From Mesorhizobium sp. (GTDB lineage: Bacteria; Pseudomonadota; Alphaproteobacteria; Rhizobiales; Rhizobiaceae), in the NCBI RefSeq assembly GCF_023954305.1, contig NZ_JAMLIG010000001.1, positions 1,550,001-1,614,000 of the forward strand: a stretch of DNA of 64,000 bases, read 5' to 3'. The translations under genes were made by a program, and so were the position numbers. Shown in pieces: positions 26,922 to 33,985 of the stretch. Within the stretch, counting starts at the first letter, position 1; each line of letters starts with the position of its first letter. The notes under the pieces were generated by a model. The model saw only the letters and a program-made list of their open reading frames with translations. It had not been told where the DNA came from and did no database searches.

Positions 26922-28043
26922 CTAATCTGAGCCCGATGTCTGGCCGATCGTCGCTGCATCCTTGATGCGCTCGCGGGAACCGGCGTCTGCGCGAAGCTCG
27001 TTGCGGGTGCGCGGCAGAGACTGCGGGAATTCCTGCGCCAGCCAGGACACCAGATGTTCCCGGATCTCGCAACGCAGGTCGAAGGCCTTGCCTGCGTTGC
27101 CCGCGCTCGCCAGGATGCGCAGTTCCATCACTGTTTCGCGGAAATCGGTCACCTGCACCGCCACGACGTCGCGATCCCAGTTCCTCGACCGGGCCACGAT
27201 CTCCTCGACCTTCTTCCTCACCGCCCCCACCGGCGTGGAATAGTCCAGGTAGATCAACACGGCGCCGATGAGCCGCGCCTCCTCCCGGGTCCAGTTCTGG
27301 AACGGCTGCTCCATGAAGTAGTTGAGGGGCACGATCAGGCGGCGCCGGTCCCAGATCCGCACGACGACGTAGGTCGCGGTTATCTCTTCGATGTTTCCCC
27401 ACTCGCCCTCGACGATGACCGCGTCGTCGATGCGGATCGGCTGCGTCAGCGCGAGCTGGACGCCGGCAAACAGGTTCTTCAGCATCGGCTGGAGGGCGAG
27501 GCCGACGACGATGCCCGCCGCCCCGGCCGACGCCAGCAGGCTGACGCCGTATTGGCGAACCGGATCGAAGGTCATCAGCACCGCGGCCAAGCCGACGACC
27601 ACCAGGACCGTGTCGGCGGCCCGCAGCAGGATACGCGACTGGGTCACATGCTTGCGCGCCAGCATGTTGTCCTCGACGTCGATCTTGAAGCGCTTGAGGT
27701 GCAGGCCGGCCCACAGGTTCAGCGCCATGCGCACGAGCCAGACGACCGTGGCGATCAGCCCGGCGAGCAGGAGATGGCGGATGACGCCGCGTTCGGTGTC
27801 GGTCAAAGGCGCGATGGTCGAGGCCGCCGACAGTGCGGCGATCAGCACGATGAGCCTCAGCGGTCCTCTCATGTTGCGGAGCAGCCGGTCCAGAAAGGCC
27901 GAGCGGCCGGCGAGCAGGCGCGTGAGCATCCGGTAGGTAAAGGCGTGCGCGAACCATGCGGCGGCCAGCGCGCAACCCACCACCAGGAGGGTTTCGGCCC
28001 AGTCCGGAAGAAACAGAGTCAGGCTCGAGAATGGATTCTGCAT
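26922..28043 (-). CDS. Mechanosensitive ion channel family protein (MscS-like)
   Basis: A 373-residue inner-membrane channel. Four or five hydrophobic segments precede the pore-lining helix, here VSLLASAGAAGIVVGLALQPML, with the Gly/Ala packing pattern of MscS TM3. The beta domain follows at PIRIDDAVIVEGEWGNIEEITATYVVVRIWD, then the alpha/beta cytoplasmic vestibule. It opens under membrane tension to release solutes on hypo-osmotic shock. It is the last gene of a leftward group with the BenE-like transporter, 60 bases away. Confidence 0.93.
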   Translation of the reverse strand: MQNPFSSLTLFLPDWAETLLVVGCALAAAWFAHAFTYRMLTRLLAGRSAFLDRLLRNMRGPLRLIVLIAALSAASTIAPLTDTERGVIRHLLLAGLIATVVWLVRMALNLWAGLHLKRFKIDVEDNMLARKHVTQSRILLRAADTVLVVVGLAAVLMTFDPVRQYGVSLLASAGAAGIVVGLALQPMLKNLFAGVQLALTQPIRIDDAVIVEGEWGNIEEITATYVVVRIWDRRRLIVPLNYFMEQPFQNWTREEARLIGAVLIYLDYSTPVGAVRKKVEEIVARSRNWDRDVVAVQVTDFRETVMELRILASAGNAGKAFDLRCEIREHLVSWLAQEFPQSLPRTRNELRADAGSRERIKDAATIGQTSGSD

Positions 28044-28103
28044 CTGCCTACGGAAACAGGGAAGGGAGCGCAGGGTTCCCCCGCGCGAGGCCGATCCCTG
28101 CGA

Positions 28104-29246
28104 TCAGCGCCGCCGCAGACCCTGCAGGCCGAGAACGATCAGGCCGGCCAGCAGGCCCCAGAAGGCCGAGCCGATCCCGGCGAGGACGAGACCCGAGGCG
28201 GTCGCGGCAAAGGCCGTGATCGCCGGGATGCGCTCGCCCTCTTCCTTGAGCGCGATCGCCAGAGCGTTCACCAGCGGCGCCATCAGGCCGAGCCCGGCGA
28301 CGAGGGCGATCAGCGATGGGGGCAACACAGCGAAGATCGCCACCAGCGATGCGCCGAAGAGCGCGAAGATCAGGTAGAACAGCGCGTAGAACGGCCCGGT
28401 CTTCCAGCGTTGCGCCGGGTCCGGATGGACGTCGGGGCCGGTGCAGATCGCTGCCGAGATGGCGGCGAGATTGGTGGTCAGCGCGCCGAGGGGGGCGGTG
28501 AGCAGCGAAACGAATCCCGTCGCCGCGATCAGTTCGCCTGCCGGCGGCTCGTAACCCGCCGCCTTCAGCACGGCGAGGCCGGAGAGGTTCTGCGAGGCCA
28601 TGGTCACGAGGTAGAGCGGAATCGCCAGGCCGACCAGCGCCGCCGTGGTGAACTGCGGCGCGACGAATGTCAGCGTCGACAATTCCGGCACGGGCAGGTC
28701 GCCGACGCGCCCCAGCGCCACCGCCAGCACCCCGCCGCCGACCAGCACCGCCAGCACCGAGAACGCCGGGTTGAACAGGCGAATGACGAAGAAAGCCGCG
28801 AGCAGCGGCAGGATCAGCAGCGGATCGAGCGCCACCGTCTTGAACGCGCCGGAAACGAAAGTGACGACGATGCCGGCCAGCATGCCCGACGAAACGGAGG
28901 CGGGAATGCGCGAAACCAGCCGCGTCAATGGTCCGAACAGGCCCGTGGCGACCAGCAGGATCGCGGCGACTATGAAAGCCCCGACGGCCTCGGCCATGCT
29001 GAAACCTGTCGAGGCGGCGATGAGGGCGGCGCCCGGCGTCGACCAGGCGCTGATCACCGGCATCCTGGTCTTCCACGACAGATATGCCGTCTCGACGGTC
29101 ATGGCGAGGCACAGCGCCGTGACCATGCTCGCCGTCTCCAGCGTCGTCGCATCCACCGCGTTGGCCGCGGCGATGATCAGGGCCAGCGTGCCGCCGAAGC
29201 CGACGATGGACGCGACGAAGGCCGAGGCCGGAATCGAGAGGCGCAT
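28104..29246 (-). CDS. benE: BenE-family benzoate/H+ symporter-like transporter
   Basis: A 380-residue membrane protein with about 12 hydrophobic segments, matching the BenE family. Conserved elements include WKTRMPVISAWSTPGAALIA near residue 60, SSGMLAGIVVTFVSG and the re-entrant-like LTAPLGALTTNLAAISAAICTG with its Asn/Thr-rich loop. Family members import benzoate or similar aromatics with protons. No benzoate-catabolic gene is adjacent; the upstream partner is an alpha/beta hydrolase 10 bases away, so the true substrate is open and the symbol reflects family only. Confidence 0.9.
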   Translation of the reverse strand: MRLSIPASAFVASIVGFGGTLALIIAAANAVDATTLETASMVTALCLAMTVETAYLSWKTRMPVISAWSTPGAALIAASTGFSMAEAVGAFIVAAILLVATGLFGPLTRLVSRIPASVSSGMLAGIVVTFVSGAFKTVALDPLLILPLLAAFFVIRLFNPAFSVLAVLVGGGVLAVALGRVGDLPVPELSTLTFVAPQFTTAALVGLAIPLYLVTMASQNLSGLAVLKAAGYEPPAGELIAATGFVSLLTAPLGALTTNLAAISAAICTGPDVHPDPAQRWKTGPFYALFYLIFALFGASLVAIFAVLPPSLIALVAGLGLMAPLVNALAIALKEEGERIPAITAFAATASGLVLAGIGSAFWGLLAGLIVLGLQGLRRR

Positions 29247-29256
29247 TCGGACATCC

Positions 29257-30027
29257 TCAACCGGCGAGCGCCACCATGCCCTCGACCGAGCGCAGGATCA
29301 GAGCGATGTCCTGCGGGCGCGACAGGCGGTGGTCCCCGTCGCGGATCAGCGACAGCGTCACATCGCAGACCGGCAAGTGGCGCAGCAGCTTCTCGGCATG
29401 CGCGTAGGGCACGTCCGGATCCTCCATGCCCTGCAGGATATGCACCGGGCAGCCAGTCTCGACGATGCCTTCGAGCACGCGGTTGCGGCGGCCATCCTCA
29501 ATCAGGGCCCTGGTGTAGACGTTCGGCTCGGCCGAATAGTCGGATGGCTCGGAGAAGAAACCTTTCTCCTCGATCTCCTGGCGCTGCACGACGGTGAGGT
29601 GCGGCTCCATCAGCTCGATCGTGAAATCCGGCGCCGGAGCGAGCAGGATCAGCCCCGCCACGCGTTCTCCCTCGCCCGCCTTGCGCAGTTCCTGGATCAT
29701 CCGCAGCGCGATCCAGGCGCCCATCGAGGAGCCGACGAGGATTTGCGGTCCCGACGTGAAGCGGCGGAACACGGCCAGGCTCTGCTCGAGCCAGAGCGAA
29801 ATCGTGCCGTCCTCGAAGCGCCCGCCCGACTCGCCGTGGCCCGAATAATCGTGGCGCAGGCAGGCGTGGCCGTTGCGCTCTGCCCACTCGTCGAGCGCCC
29901 GCGCCTTGGTTCCCAGCATGTCCGACCGGTAGCCGCCGAGCCAGACGAGACCGGGGGCGCGGCCCTCGCGGCGGCGCACGGCGATCGCCACACCGGCGAC
30001 GTCGATGAATTGGGGCTGAGAGGCCAT
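29257..30027 (-). CDS. Alpha/beta hydrolase
   Basis: A 256-residue serine hydrolase. The nucleophile elbow is GSSMG (about residue 103, in ILVGSSMGAWIA), the oxyanion loop is in WLGGYRSDML, an Asp is available in QGMEDPDVPY and the catalytic His in RDGDHRLSRP. Close relatives are often labelled palmitoyl thioesterase-like (ABHD10/YqiA type), but that is from general resemblance. AGGAG lies upstream of the ATG at 30027. It is the first gene of the leftward hydrolase-benE-mscS group and is divergent from infC. Confidence 0.9.
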   Translation of the reverse strand: MASQPQFIDVAGVAIAVRRREGRAPGLVWLGGYRSDMLGTKARALDEWAERNGHACLRHDYSGHGESGGRFEDGTISLWLEQSLAVFRRFTSGPQILVGSSMGAWIALRMIQELRKAGEGERVAGLILLAPAPDFTIELMEPHLTVVQRQEIEEKGFFSEPSDYSAEPNVYTRALIEDGRRNRVLEGIVETGCPVHILQGMEDPDVPYAHAEKLLRHLPVCDVTLSLIRDGDHRLSRPQDIALILRSVEGMVALAG

Positions 30028-30232
30028 GAGACGCGCTCCTGTCAGGCCCGGCGTTCTGGCACAGGCGGACGCGGGAGAAAAGCTGCCGGGCGCTTGTCCG
30101 GATTGGACCAGGACCGATGCTAACCGCTGTTTTTTTCGGCGCGTTGTGGTATTGAACCCGCCGGGCAGGCGACACATCTGCCGTTTCCGCCGGCGCGGAT
30201 GTCGCGCCGGACCACCCTTAGTGACAATAGCC

Positions 30233-30250
30233 GAGGAGATCACGACCATT
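30233..30250 (+). promoter_or_regulatory. infC ribosome binding site and ATT start
   Basis: GAGGAG (30233-30238) lies nine bases before ATT at 30248-30250, which begins IRRPFKAAAP. Initiation at ATT is the known autoregulatory device of infC: IF-3 rejects non-canonical starts, including its own. Confidence 0.75.
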
Positions 30251-30784
30251 CGCAGACCATTCAAGGCAGCGGCCCCCACCAAGGAAGGCCCCCGCTCCAA
30301 CCGCGACATCCGGGTTCCCCGGGTGCAGCTCATCGACGAAACCGGCGCCAATCGCGGCAATGTCTCCATCCAGGAGGCGCTGCAGATCGCCGAGGACGCA
30401 GGCCTCGACCTCGTCGAAATCTCTCCCAACGCCGAGCCGCCCGTTTGCAAGATCACCGATCTCGGCAAGCTGAAATATGCCAGCCAGAAGAAGGCGGCGG
30501 AGGCGCGCAAGAACCAGAGGGTCATCGAGATCAAGGAGATCAAGATGCGCCCCAACATCGACGACCACGACTACGAGACCAAGATGAAGGCGGTTCGCCG
30601 CTTTTTCGACGAGGGCGACAAGGTCAAGCTGACGCTGCGCTTCCGCGGCCGCGAGATGGCGCATCTCGAGCTCGGCATGGAGCTCCTCAACCGGGTGAGG
30701 TCGGAAGTCGAAGGCATCGCCAAGGTCGAGGCCGAGCCCAAGCTCGAAGGCCGGCAGATGATGATGGTGCTGTCGCCGAAGTGA
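30248..30784 (+). CDS. infC: Translation initiation factor IF-3
   Basis: A 178-residue IF-3, which keeps 30S subunits free and proofreads start codons. The N-domain (SNRDIRVPRVQLIDETGANRG), the lysine-rich linker (LGKLKYASQKKAAEARKNQ) and the C-domain (VKLTLRFRGREMAHLELG) are complete. No ATG or GTG with a Shine-Dalgarno is suitably placed; the family N-terminus MRRPFKA corresponds here to ATT-CGC-AGA, so I call the ATT start. The frame is open far upstream to 30026 but that part is not IF-3-like. rpmI follows after 196 bases with its own promoter-like sequence. Confidence 0.95.
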   Translation: MRRPFKAAAPTKEGPRSNRDIRVPRVQLIDETGANRGNVSIQEALQIAEDAGLDLVEISPNAEPPVCKITDLGKLKYASQKKAAEARKNQRVIEIKEIKMRPNIDDHDYETKMKAVRRFFDEGDKVKLTLRFRGREMAHLELGMELLNRVRSEVEGIAKVEAEPKLEGRQMMMVLSPK

Positions 30785-30833
30785 CCCTTCGGCGGCCTCG
30801 CCCGCAGCCACACCAGTCGACGCCGAATCGGTG

Positions 30834-30862
30834 TTGCTCTTTTTCGCGCCTGCGCGTATAGA
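30834..30862 (+). promoter_or_regulatory. Candidate promoter for rpmI-rplT
   Basis: TTGCTC (30834-30839) and TATAGA (30857-30862) are separated by 17 bases, a good sigma-70-type match in the infC-rpmI gap. The predicted start near 30869 gives a leader of about 110 bases that contains two hairpins. Confidence 0.5.
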
Positions 30863-30876
30863 GCGCCCGTTCAAAG

Positions 30877-30938
30877 AACCGCCCGGCAGGGCATGCCGTG
30901 GCGGTTTCTTATGCTTTCCGGACTTTGGTCGGTCCGGA
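30877..30938 (+). ncRNA. Structured rpmI leader, two consecutive hairpins
   Basis: Hairpin 1 (30877-30906) stacks AACCGCC/GGCGGTT on CGGCA/TGCCG with one bulged base and a five-base loop. Hairpin 2 (30917-30938) pairs TCCGGAC with GTCCGGA around an eight-base loop. They precede rpmI by about 40 bases. In other bacteria L20 represses its own operon through leader structures, so this may be a ribosomal-protein leader; the identity is inferred. Confidence 0.45.
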
Positions 30939-30980
30939 GCAACAACAAGCGCAATCAAGCGCACCGAGAAGGATAGCAAA

Positions 30981-31184
30981 ATGCCCAAGATGAAGACCAA
31001 ATCGGCCGCCAAGAAGCGGTTCAAGATCACCGGCACCGGCAAGGTGCTGGCCCAGGCCGCCGGCAAGCGCCACGGCATGATCAAGCGTTCCAACAAGTTC
31101 ATCCGCGATGCCCGCGGAACGATGACCCTTGCCAAGCCCGATGGCGTCAAGGTCATCAAGAATTTTCTCCCGAACGGCCTCTGA
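30981..31184 (+). CDS. rpmI: 50S ribosomal protein L35
   Basis: A 67-residue, very basic ribosomal protein, the usual length for L35. KMKTKSAAKKRFKITGTGK and AGKRHGMIKRSNKFIRDARG are the conserved halves. GAAGGA precedes the ATG at 30981. It is followed 37 bases later by rplT, the invariant partner, and expression is probably set by the structured leader upstream. Confidence 0.98.
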   Translation: MPKMKTKSAAKKRFKITGTGKVLAQAAGKRHGMIKRSNKFIRDARGTMTLAKPDGVKVIKNFLPNGL

Positions 31185-31221
31185 GCCAGTCGGATCGGAA
31201 CAGCTCTAAGGAGATCATGAC

Positions 31222-31623
31222 ATGGCACGCGTAAAGAGAGGCGTTACCGCCCACGCCAAGCACAAGAAGGTCCTGGACGCCGCGAAGGGCTTCTACGGCC
31301 GCCGCAAGAACACCATCCGCACCGCCAAGCAGGCGGTCGAGAAGTCGATGCAGTATGCCTACCGCGACCGCAAGGTCCGGAAGCGCAACTTCCGCGCGCT
31401 CTGGATCCAGCGCATCAACGCCGCGGTCCGCGAGCATGGCCTGACCTACGGCCGCTTCATCGACGGGCTGAACAAGGCCGGCATCGAGATCGACCGCAAG
31501 GTTCTGTCGGATCTGGCGATCCACGAGCCGCAGGCTTTCGTCGTCCTGGTGGGCAAGTCGAAGACCGCGCTCGAATACCTCAAGGACGGCATGCCGAACG
31601 AGTTTGAAGGCGCAGTCGCTTAA
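31222..31623 (+). CDS. rplT: 50S ribosomal protein L20
   Basis: A 133-residue L20, a primary 23S rRNA-binding protein needed early in 50S assembly and, in several bacteria, the autorepressor of its operon. ARVKRGVTAHAKHKKVLDAAKG, FYGRRKNTIRTAKQAVEKS and RKRNFRALWIQRINAAVRE are all conserved, and the AIHEPQAFVVLV C-terminal part is the globular RNA-binding domain. A strong terminator-like hairpin follows. Confidence 0.98.
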   Translation: MARVKRGVTAHAKHKKVLDAAKGFYGRRKNTIRTAKQAVEKSMQYAYRDRKVRKRNFRALWIQRINAAVREHGLTYGRFIDGLNKAGIEIDRKVLSDLAIHEPQAFVVLVGKSKTALEYLKDGMPNEFEGAVA

Positions 31624-31665
31624 ACGACCAGCGTTTTCCCAGGATTTCAGGCAACACCAATTGGG

Positions 31666-31699
31666 AAACCCGCGCTGGCACGGCTGGCGCGGGTTTTTT
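31666..31699 (+). terminator. Rho-independent terminator after rplT
   Basis: AAACCCGCGC (31666-31675) pairs perfectly with GCGCGGGTTT (31687-31696) around an 11-base loop and runs into TTTTTT at 31694-31699. This is the clearest intrinsic terminator in the window and separates rpmI-rplT from pheS. Confidence 0.85.
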
Positions 31700-31734
31700 C
31701 TTTGCTTAGACCGAACGAAACAGGGCGATAGGCC

Positions 31735-32832
31735 GTGAGCGAACAGATGACCGGACTGGAATCGATCGAGGATGGGCTGCTGGCCGACATCGCCGCGGCG
31801 TCCGACGAAGCGGCGCTCGAAGCCGTGCGCGTTTCGGCGATGGGCAAGAAGGGGTCGGTTTCCGAACTCCTGAAGACGTTGGGCTCCATGTCGCCCGAAG
31901 AGCGGCAGACCAAGGGCCCCGCGATCAACGGGTTGAAGGCGCGGGTGACCGAGGCTCTGGCCTCGAGGAAGGCCGAGCTCAAGGAGGCGGCGACCACGGC
32001 GCGCCTCGCCGCCGAAAAGGTCGACGTGACGCTGCCGGTGCGCTCGTCGCCCGCCGAGCGCGGCCGCATCCACCCGATCAGCCAGGTGATCGACGAGATC
32101 GCGGCGATCTTCGGCGATCTCGGCTTCTCGATCGCCGAAGGACCGGACATCGAGACCGACTATTACAACTTCACCGCGCTCAACTTCCCGGTCGGCCATC
32201 CGGCGCGGGAGATGCACGACACGTTCTTCTTCCATCCGGACGAGAACGGCGAGCGCAAGCTGCTGCGCACCCACACCTCGCCGGTGCAGATCCGCACCAT
32301 GGAGGCGGGCGCGCCGCCGATCCGCATCGTCATCCCGGGCAAGACCTACCGGCAGGATTCGGACGCCACCCACTCGCCGATGTTCCACCAGGTCGAGGGT
32401 CTCGTCATCGACAAGACGGCGAACGTCGCCAACATGAAGTGGGTGCTGGAGGAGTTCTGCAAGGCCTTCTTCGAGGTGCCGCAGGTCAAGATGCGCTTCC
32501 GCCCCTCCTTCTTCCCGTTCACCGAGCCGTCGCTCGAAGTCGACATCCAGTGCGACCGCTCGCGGCCGGGCGAGGTGCGCTTCGGCGAGGGCAACGACTG
32601 GATGGAGATCCTCGGCTGCGGCATGGTCCACCCCAACGTGCTGCGCGCCGGCAGGCTCGATCCCGACGAGTATCAGGGTTTTGCCTGGGGCATGGGCATC
32701 GACCGCATCGCCATGCTGAAATACGGCATGCCGGACCTGCGCGCCTTCTTCGACGCCGACGTACGCTGGCTGCAGCACTACGGCTTCCGGCCGCTCGATA
32801 TGCCGACGCTGTTTGGAGGGCTGAGCAGCTAG
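31735..32832 (+). CDS. pheS: Phenylalanyl-tRNA synthetase alpha subunit
   Basis: A 365-residue catalytic subunit of the (alpha beta)2 enzyme. The N-terminal coiled-coil is followed by class II motif 1 (HPISQVIDEIAAIFGDLGF), motif 2 (RIVIPGKTYRQDSDATHSPMFHQVEG split by the loop) and motif 3 (GFAWGMGIDRIAML), with the substrate-pocket FFPFTEPSLEVD. The start is GTG at 31735; an ATG four codons on is possible. It is intact to its normal end PTLFGGLS. Unlike the usual arrangement, pheT does not follow directly: three extra genes lie between them. Confidence 0.97.
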   Translation: MSEQMTGLESIEDGLLADIAAASDEAALEAVRVSAMGKKGSVSELLKTLGSMSPEERQTKGPAINGLKARVTEALASRKAELKEAATTARLAAEKVDVTLPVRSSPAERGRIHPISQVIDEIAAIFGDLGFSIAEGPDIETDYYNFTALNFPVGHPAREMHDTFFFHPDENGERKLLRTHTSPVQIRTMEAGAPPIRIVIPGKTYRQDSDATHSPMFHQVEGLVIDKTANVANMKWVLEEFCKAFFEVPQVKMRFRPSFFPFTEPSLEVDIQCDRSRPGEVRFGEGNDWMEILGCGMVHPNVLRAGRLDPDEYQGFAWGMGIDRIAMLKYGMPDLRAFFDADVRWLQHYGFRPLDMPTLFGGLSS

Positions 32833-32834
32833 CG

Positions 32835-33065
32835 ATGCCGACGGTTTTGCGCAAGTATGGCATGCGCTTCCATTTCTACGGATCCGATATGGGCGAGCCA
32901 CCGCACATTCATGTCGAAGGACATGGTGGGCAGGCCAAGGTCTGGTTGGAGCCAATTCGGTTTGCCGACCACAAAGGCTTCAAGGCGTCCGATCTTCGGC
33001 GTATTCTTGAAGTCGTGAATGACCATAGAAACGAGTTGCTGGAGGCATGGGATGAGTTCTTCTGA
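32835..33065 (+). CDS. DUF4160 family protein
   Basis: A 76-residue protein with the DUF4160 pattern: PTVLRKYGMRFHFYGSD, the central PPHIHVEGHGGQAKVWLEP and a helical end LRRILEVVNDHRNELLEAW. It begins two bases after the pheS stop and overlaps the following DUF2442 gene by 14 bases. DUF4160 and DUF2442 genes are commonly adjacent in bacteria and have been suspected to be toxin-antitoxin-like, without a settled function. The pair looks like an insertion into the pheST operon, with codon use less GC-biased than pheS. Confidence 0.85.
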   Translation: MPTVLRKYGMRFHFYGSDMGEPPHIHVEGHGGQAKVWLEPIRFADHKGFKASDLRRILEVVNDHRNELLEAWDEFF

Positions 33066-33330
33066 TTCTTACCCAGAGAACGAGCGACCGGTTGAGGCTT
33101 GGTGCGATTCTACACACGTCCATGTGCGTCTCGCCGACGATCGGGAGGTGGTCACGCCTCTCTGGTGGTATCCGCGGCTTCTGAACGCCTCACCCACTCA
33201 ACGTAATAACGTACATCTCATGTTGGACGGTGTTCACTGGCCTGACGTCGATGAAGACCTCTCGGTGCGGGGAATGTTGCGTGGGTGGAAGTATCCGAAG
33301 GCCGTGGCGCCGTCCGTGGCTGCGGAATAG
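33052..33330 (+). CDS. DUF2442 family protein
   Basis: A 92-residue partner of the DUF4160 gene, which it overlaps. The family core is readable: VHVRLADDREVVTPLWWYPRLL followed by LMLDGVHWPDVDEDLSVRGMLRG. I start at the ATG at 33052, with GGAGG at 33041-33044 region just upstream. DUF2442 proteins are small beta-rich domains of unknown role. The stop is immediately followed by a diverged pheS relic at 33331. Confidence 0.85.
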   Translation: MSSSDSYPENERPVEAWCDSTHVHVRLADDREVVTPLWWYPRLLNASPTQRNNVHLMLDGVHWPDVDEDLSVRGMLRGWKYPKAVAPSVAAE

Positions 33331-33376
33331 CGGCATGCCGGATCTGCACGCCTTCTTATGCGCCAATGTCCGCTGG
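33331..33376 (+). pseudogene. Diverged relic of the pheS 3' region
   Basis: This 46-base stretch matches pheS 32724-32769 at 38 positions by direct alignment, and the shared reading frame still spells GMPDLHAF..NVRW against GMPDLRAF..DVRW of PheS. It lacks the last 21 codons of pheS and ends in a stop. It shows that the DNA between pheS and pheT arrived with, or duplicated, part of pheS. Confidence 0.7.
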
Positions 33377-33406
33377 GGCGGCTGATACAAATAGGGGGAC
33401 TTGGCT

Positions 33407-33961
33407 ATGTGGAGGGTTGTCACTGCCGCCACGGTAATCACCACACTTGTGGTCAACATCATTGCTCTTTGGCTGTGGGGAAATAATGCGATCGGACGTG
33501 CGGAGACTTCGGCCTCCCTTCGGACCGCCACTGACTTCATCTCTTCCCTGCCCGATGGCGCAAAAAAGGACGAAGCGACCGAACTTGCCGCCAAGGGAGA
33601 CTTGGAGGCCGCACGAAACGTGTTCGAACTGGCGATTTCCGAAGCTCTCACCGTTTCGAAAAGGCCCGGATCGTCGCCGACCCCAATGGTTTTCGCCGAT
33701 GCCGAATTCGAACTCGCCGATCAGGTCGTCAAGCTCATCGGTCCGGACAAGACTCCCATCTCTATGGAGGGGGGAGAGGATGACACAGTGTCGATAACGC
33801 TGGCCGGAAAGCGGTTTTCGTTAAACGTCGGCGAATTCGTGGCCATTGAGAAAAGCCCGCGGAGCTGTGTCGTCTATTTGACGGATATCGAGGATGGCGA
33901 CGAAGGGAATCGGTATACGGCAAGCGACAGGGCCAAATTCCTTTTGAGATGTGAATCCTAG
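33407..33961 (+). CDS. Membrane-anchored protein of unknown function
   Basis: A 184-residue protein with one N-terminal hydrophobic helix (about residues 5-26, VVTAATVITTLVVNIIALWLW) and a soluble remainder, probably periplasmic. The middle is helical (GAKKDEATELAAKGDLEAARNVFELA) and the C-terminal part looks beta-rich. I recognise no family. AGGGGG lies eight bases before the ATG at 33407; a TTG two codons earlier is less likely. Base composition is clearly more AT-rich than pheS or pheT on either side, which suggests recent acquisition. pheT begins 24 bases after its stop. Confidence 0.65.
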   Translation: MWRVVTAATVITTLVVNIIALWLWGNNAIGRAETSASLRTATDFISSLPDGAKKDEATELAAKGDLEAARNVFELAISEALTVSKRPGSSPTPMVFADAEFELADQVVKLIGPDKTPISMEGGEDDTVSITLAGKRFSLNVGEFVAIEKSPRSCVVYLTDIEDGDEGNRYTASDRAKFLLRCES

Positions 33962-33985
33962 AACTACGCAAATCGAGAAAACCCC

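Noticed and set aside
27054..29597. Plus-strand open frame of 847 codons
   Set aside because: Antisense to the MscS, BenE and hydrolase genes; repetitive charged composition and no ribosome site.
30028..30247. Long N-terminal extension of IF-3 using upstream ATG codons
   Set aside because: The upstream codons have no IF-3 similarity and the ATT with its ribosome site matches the family start.
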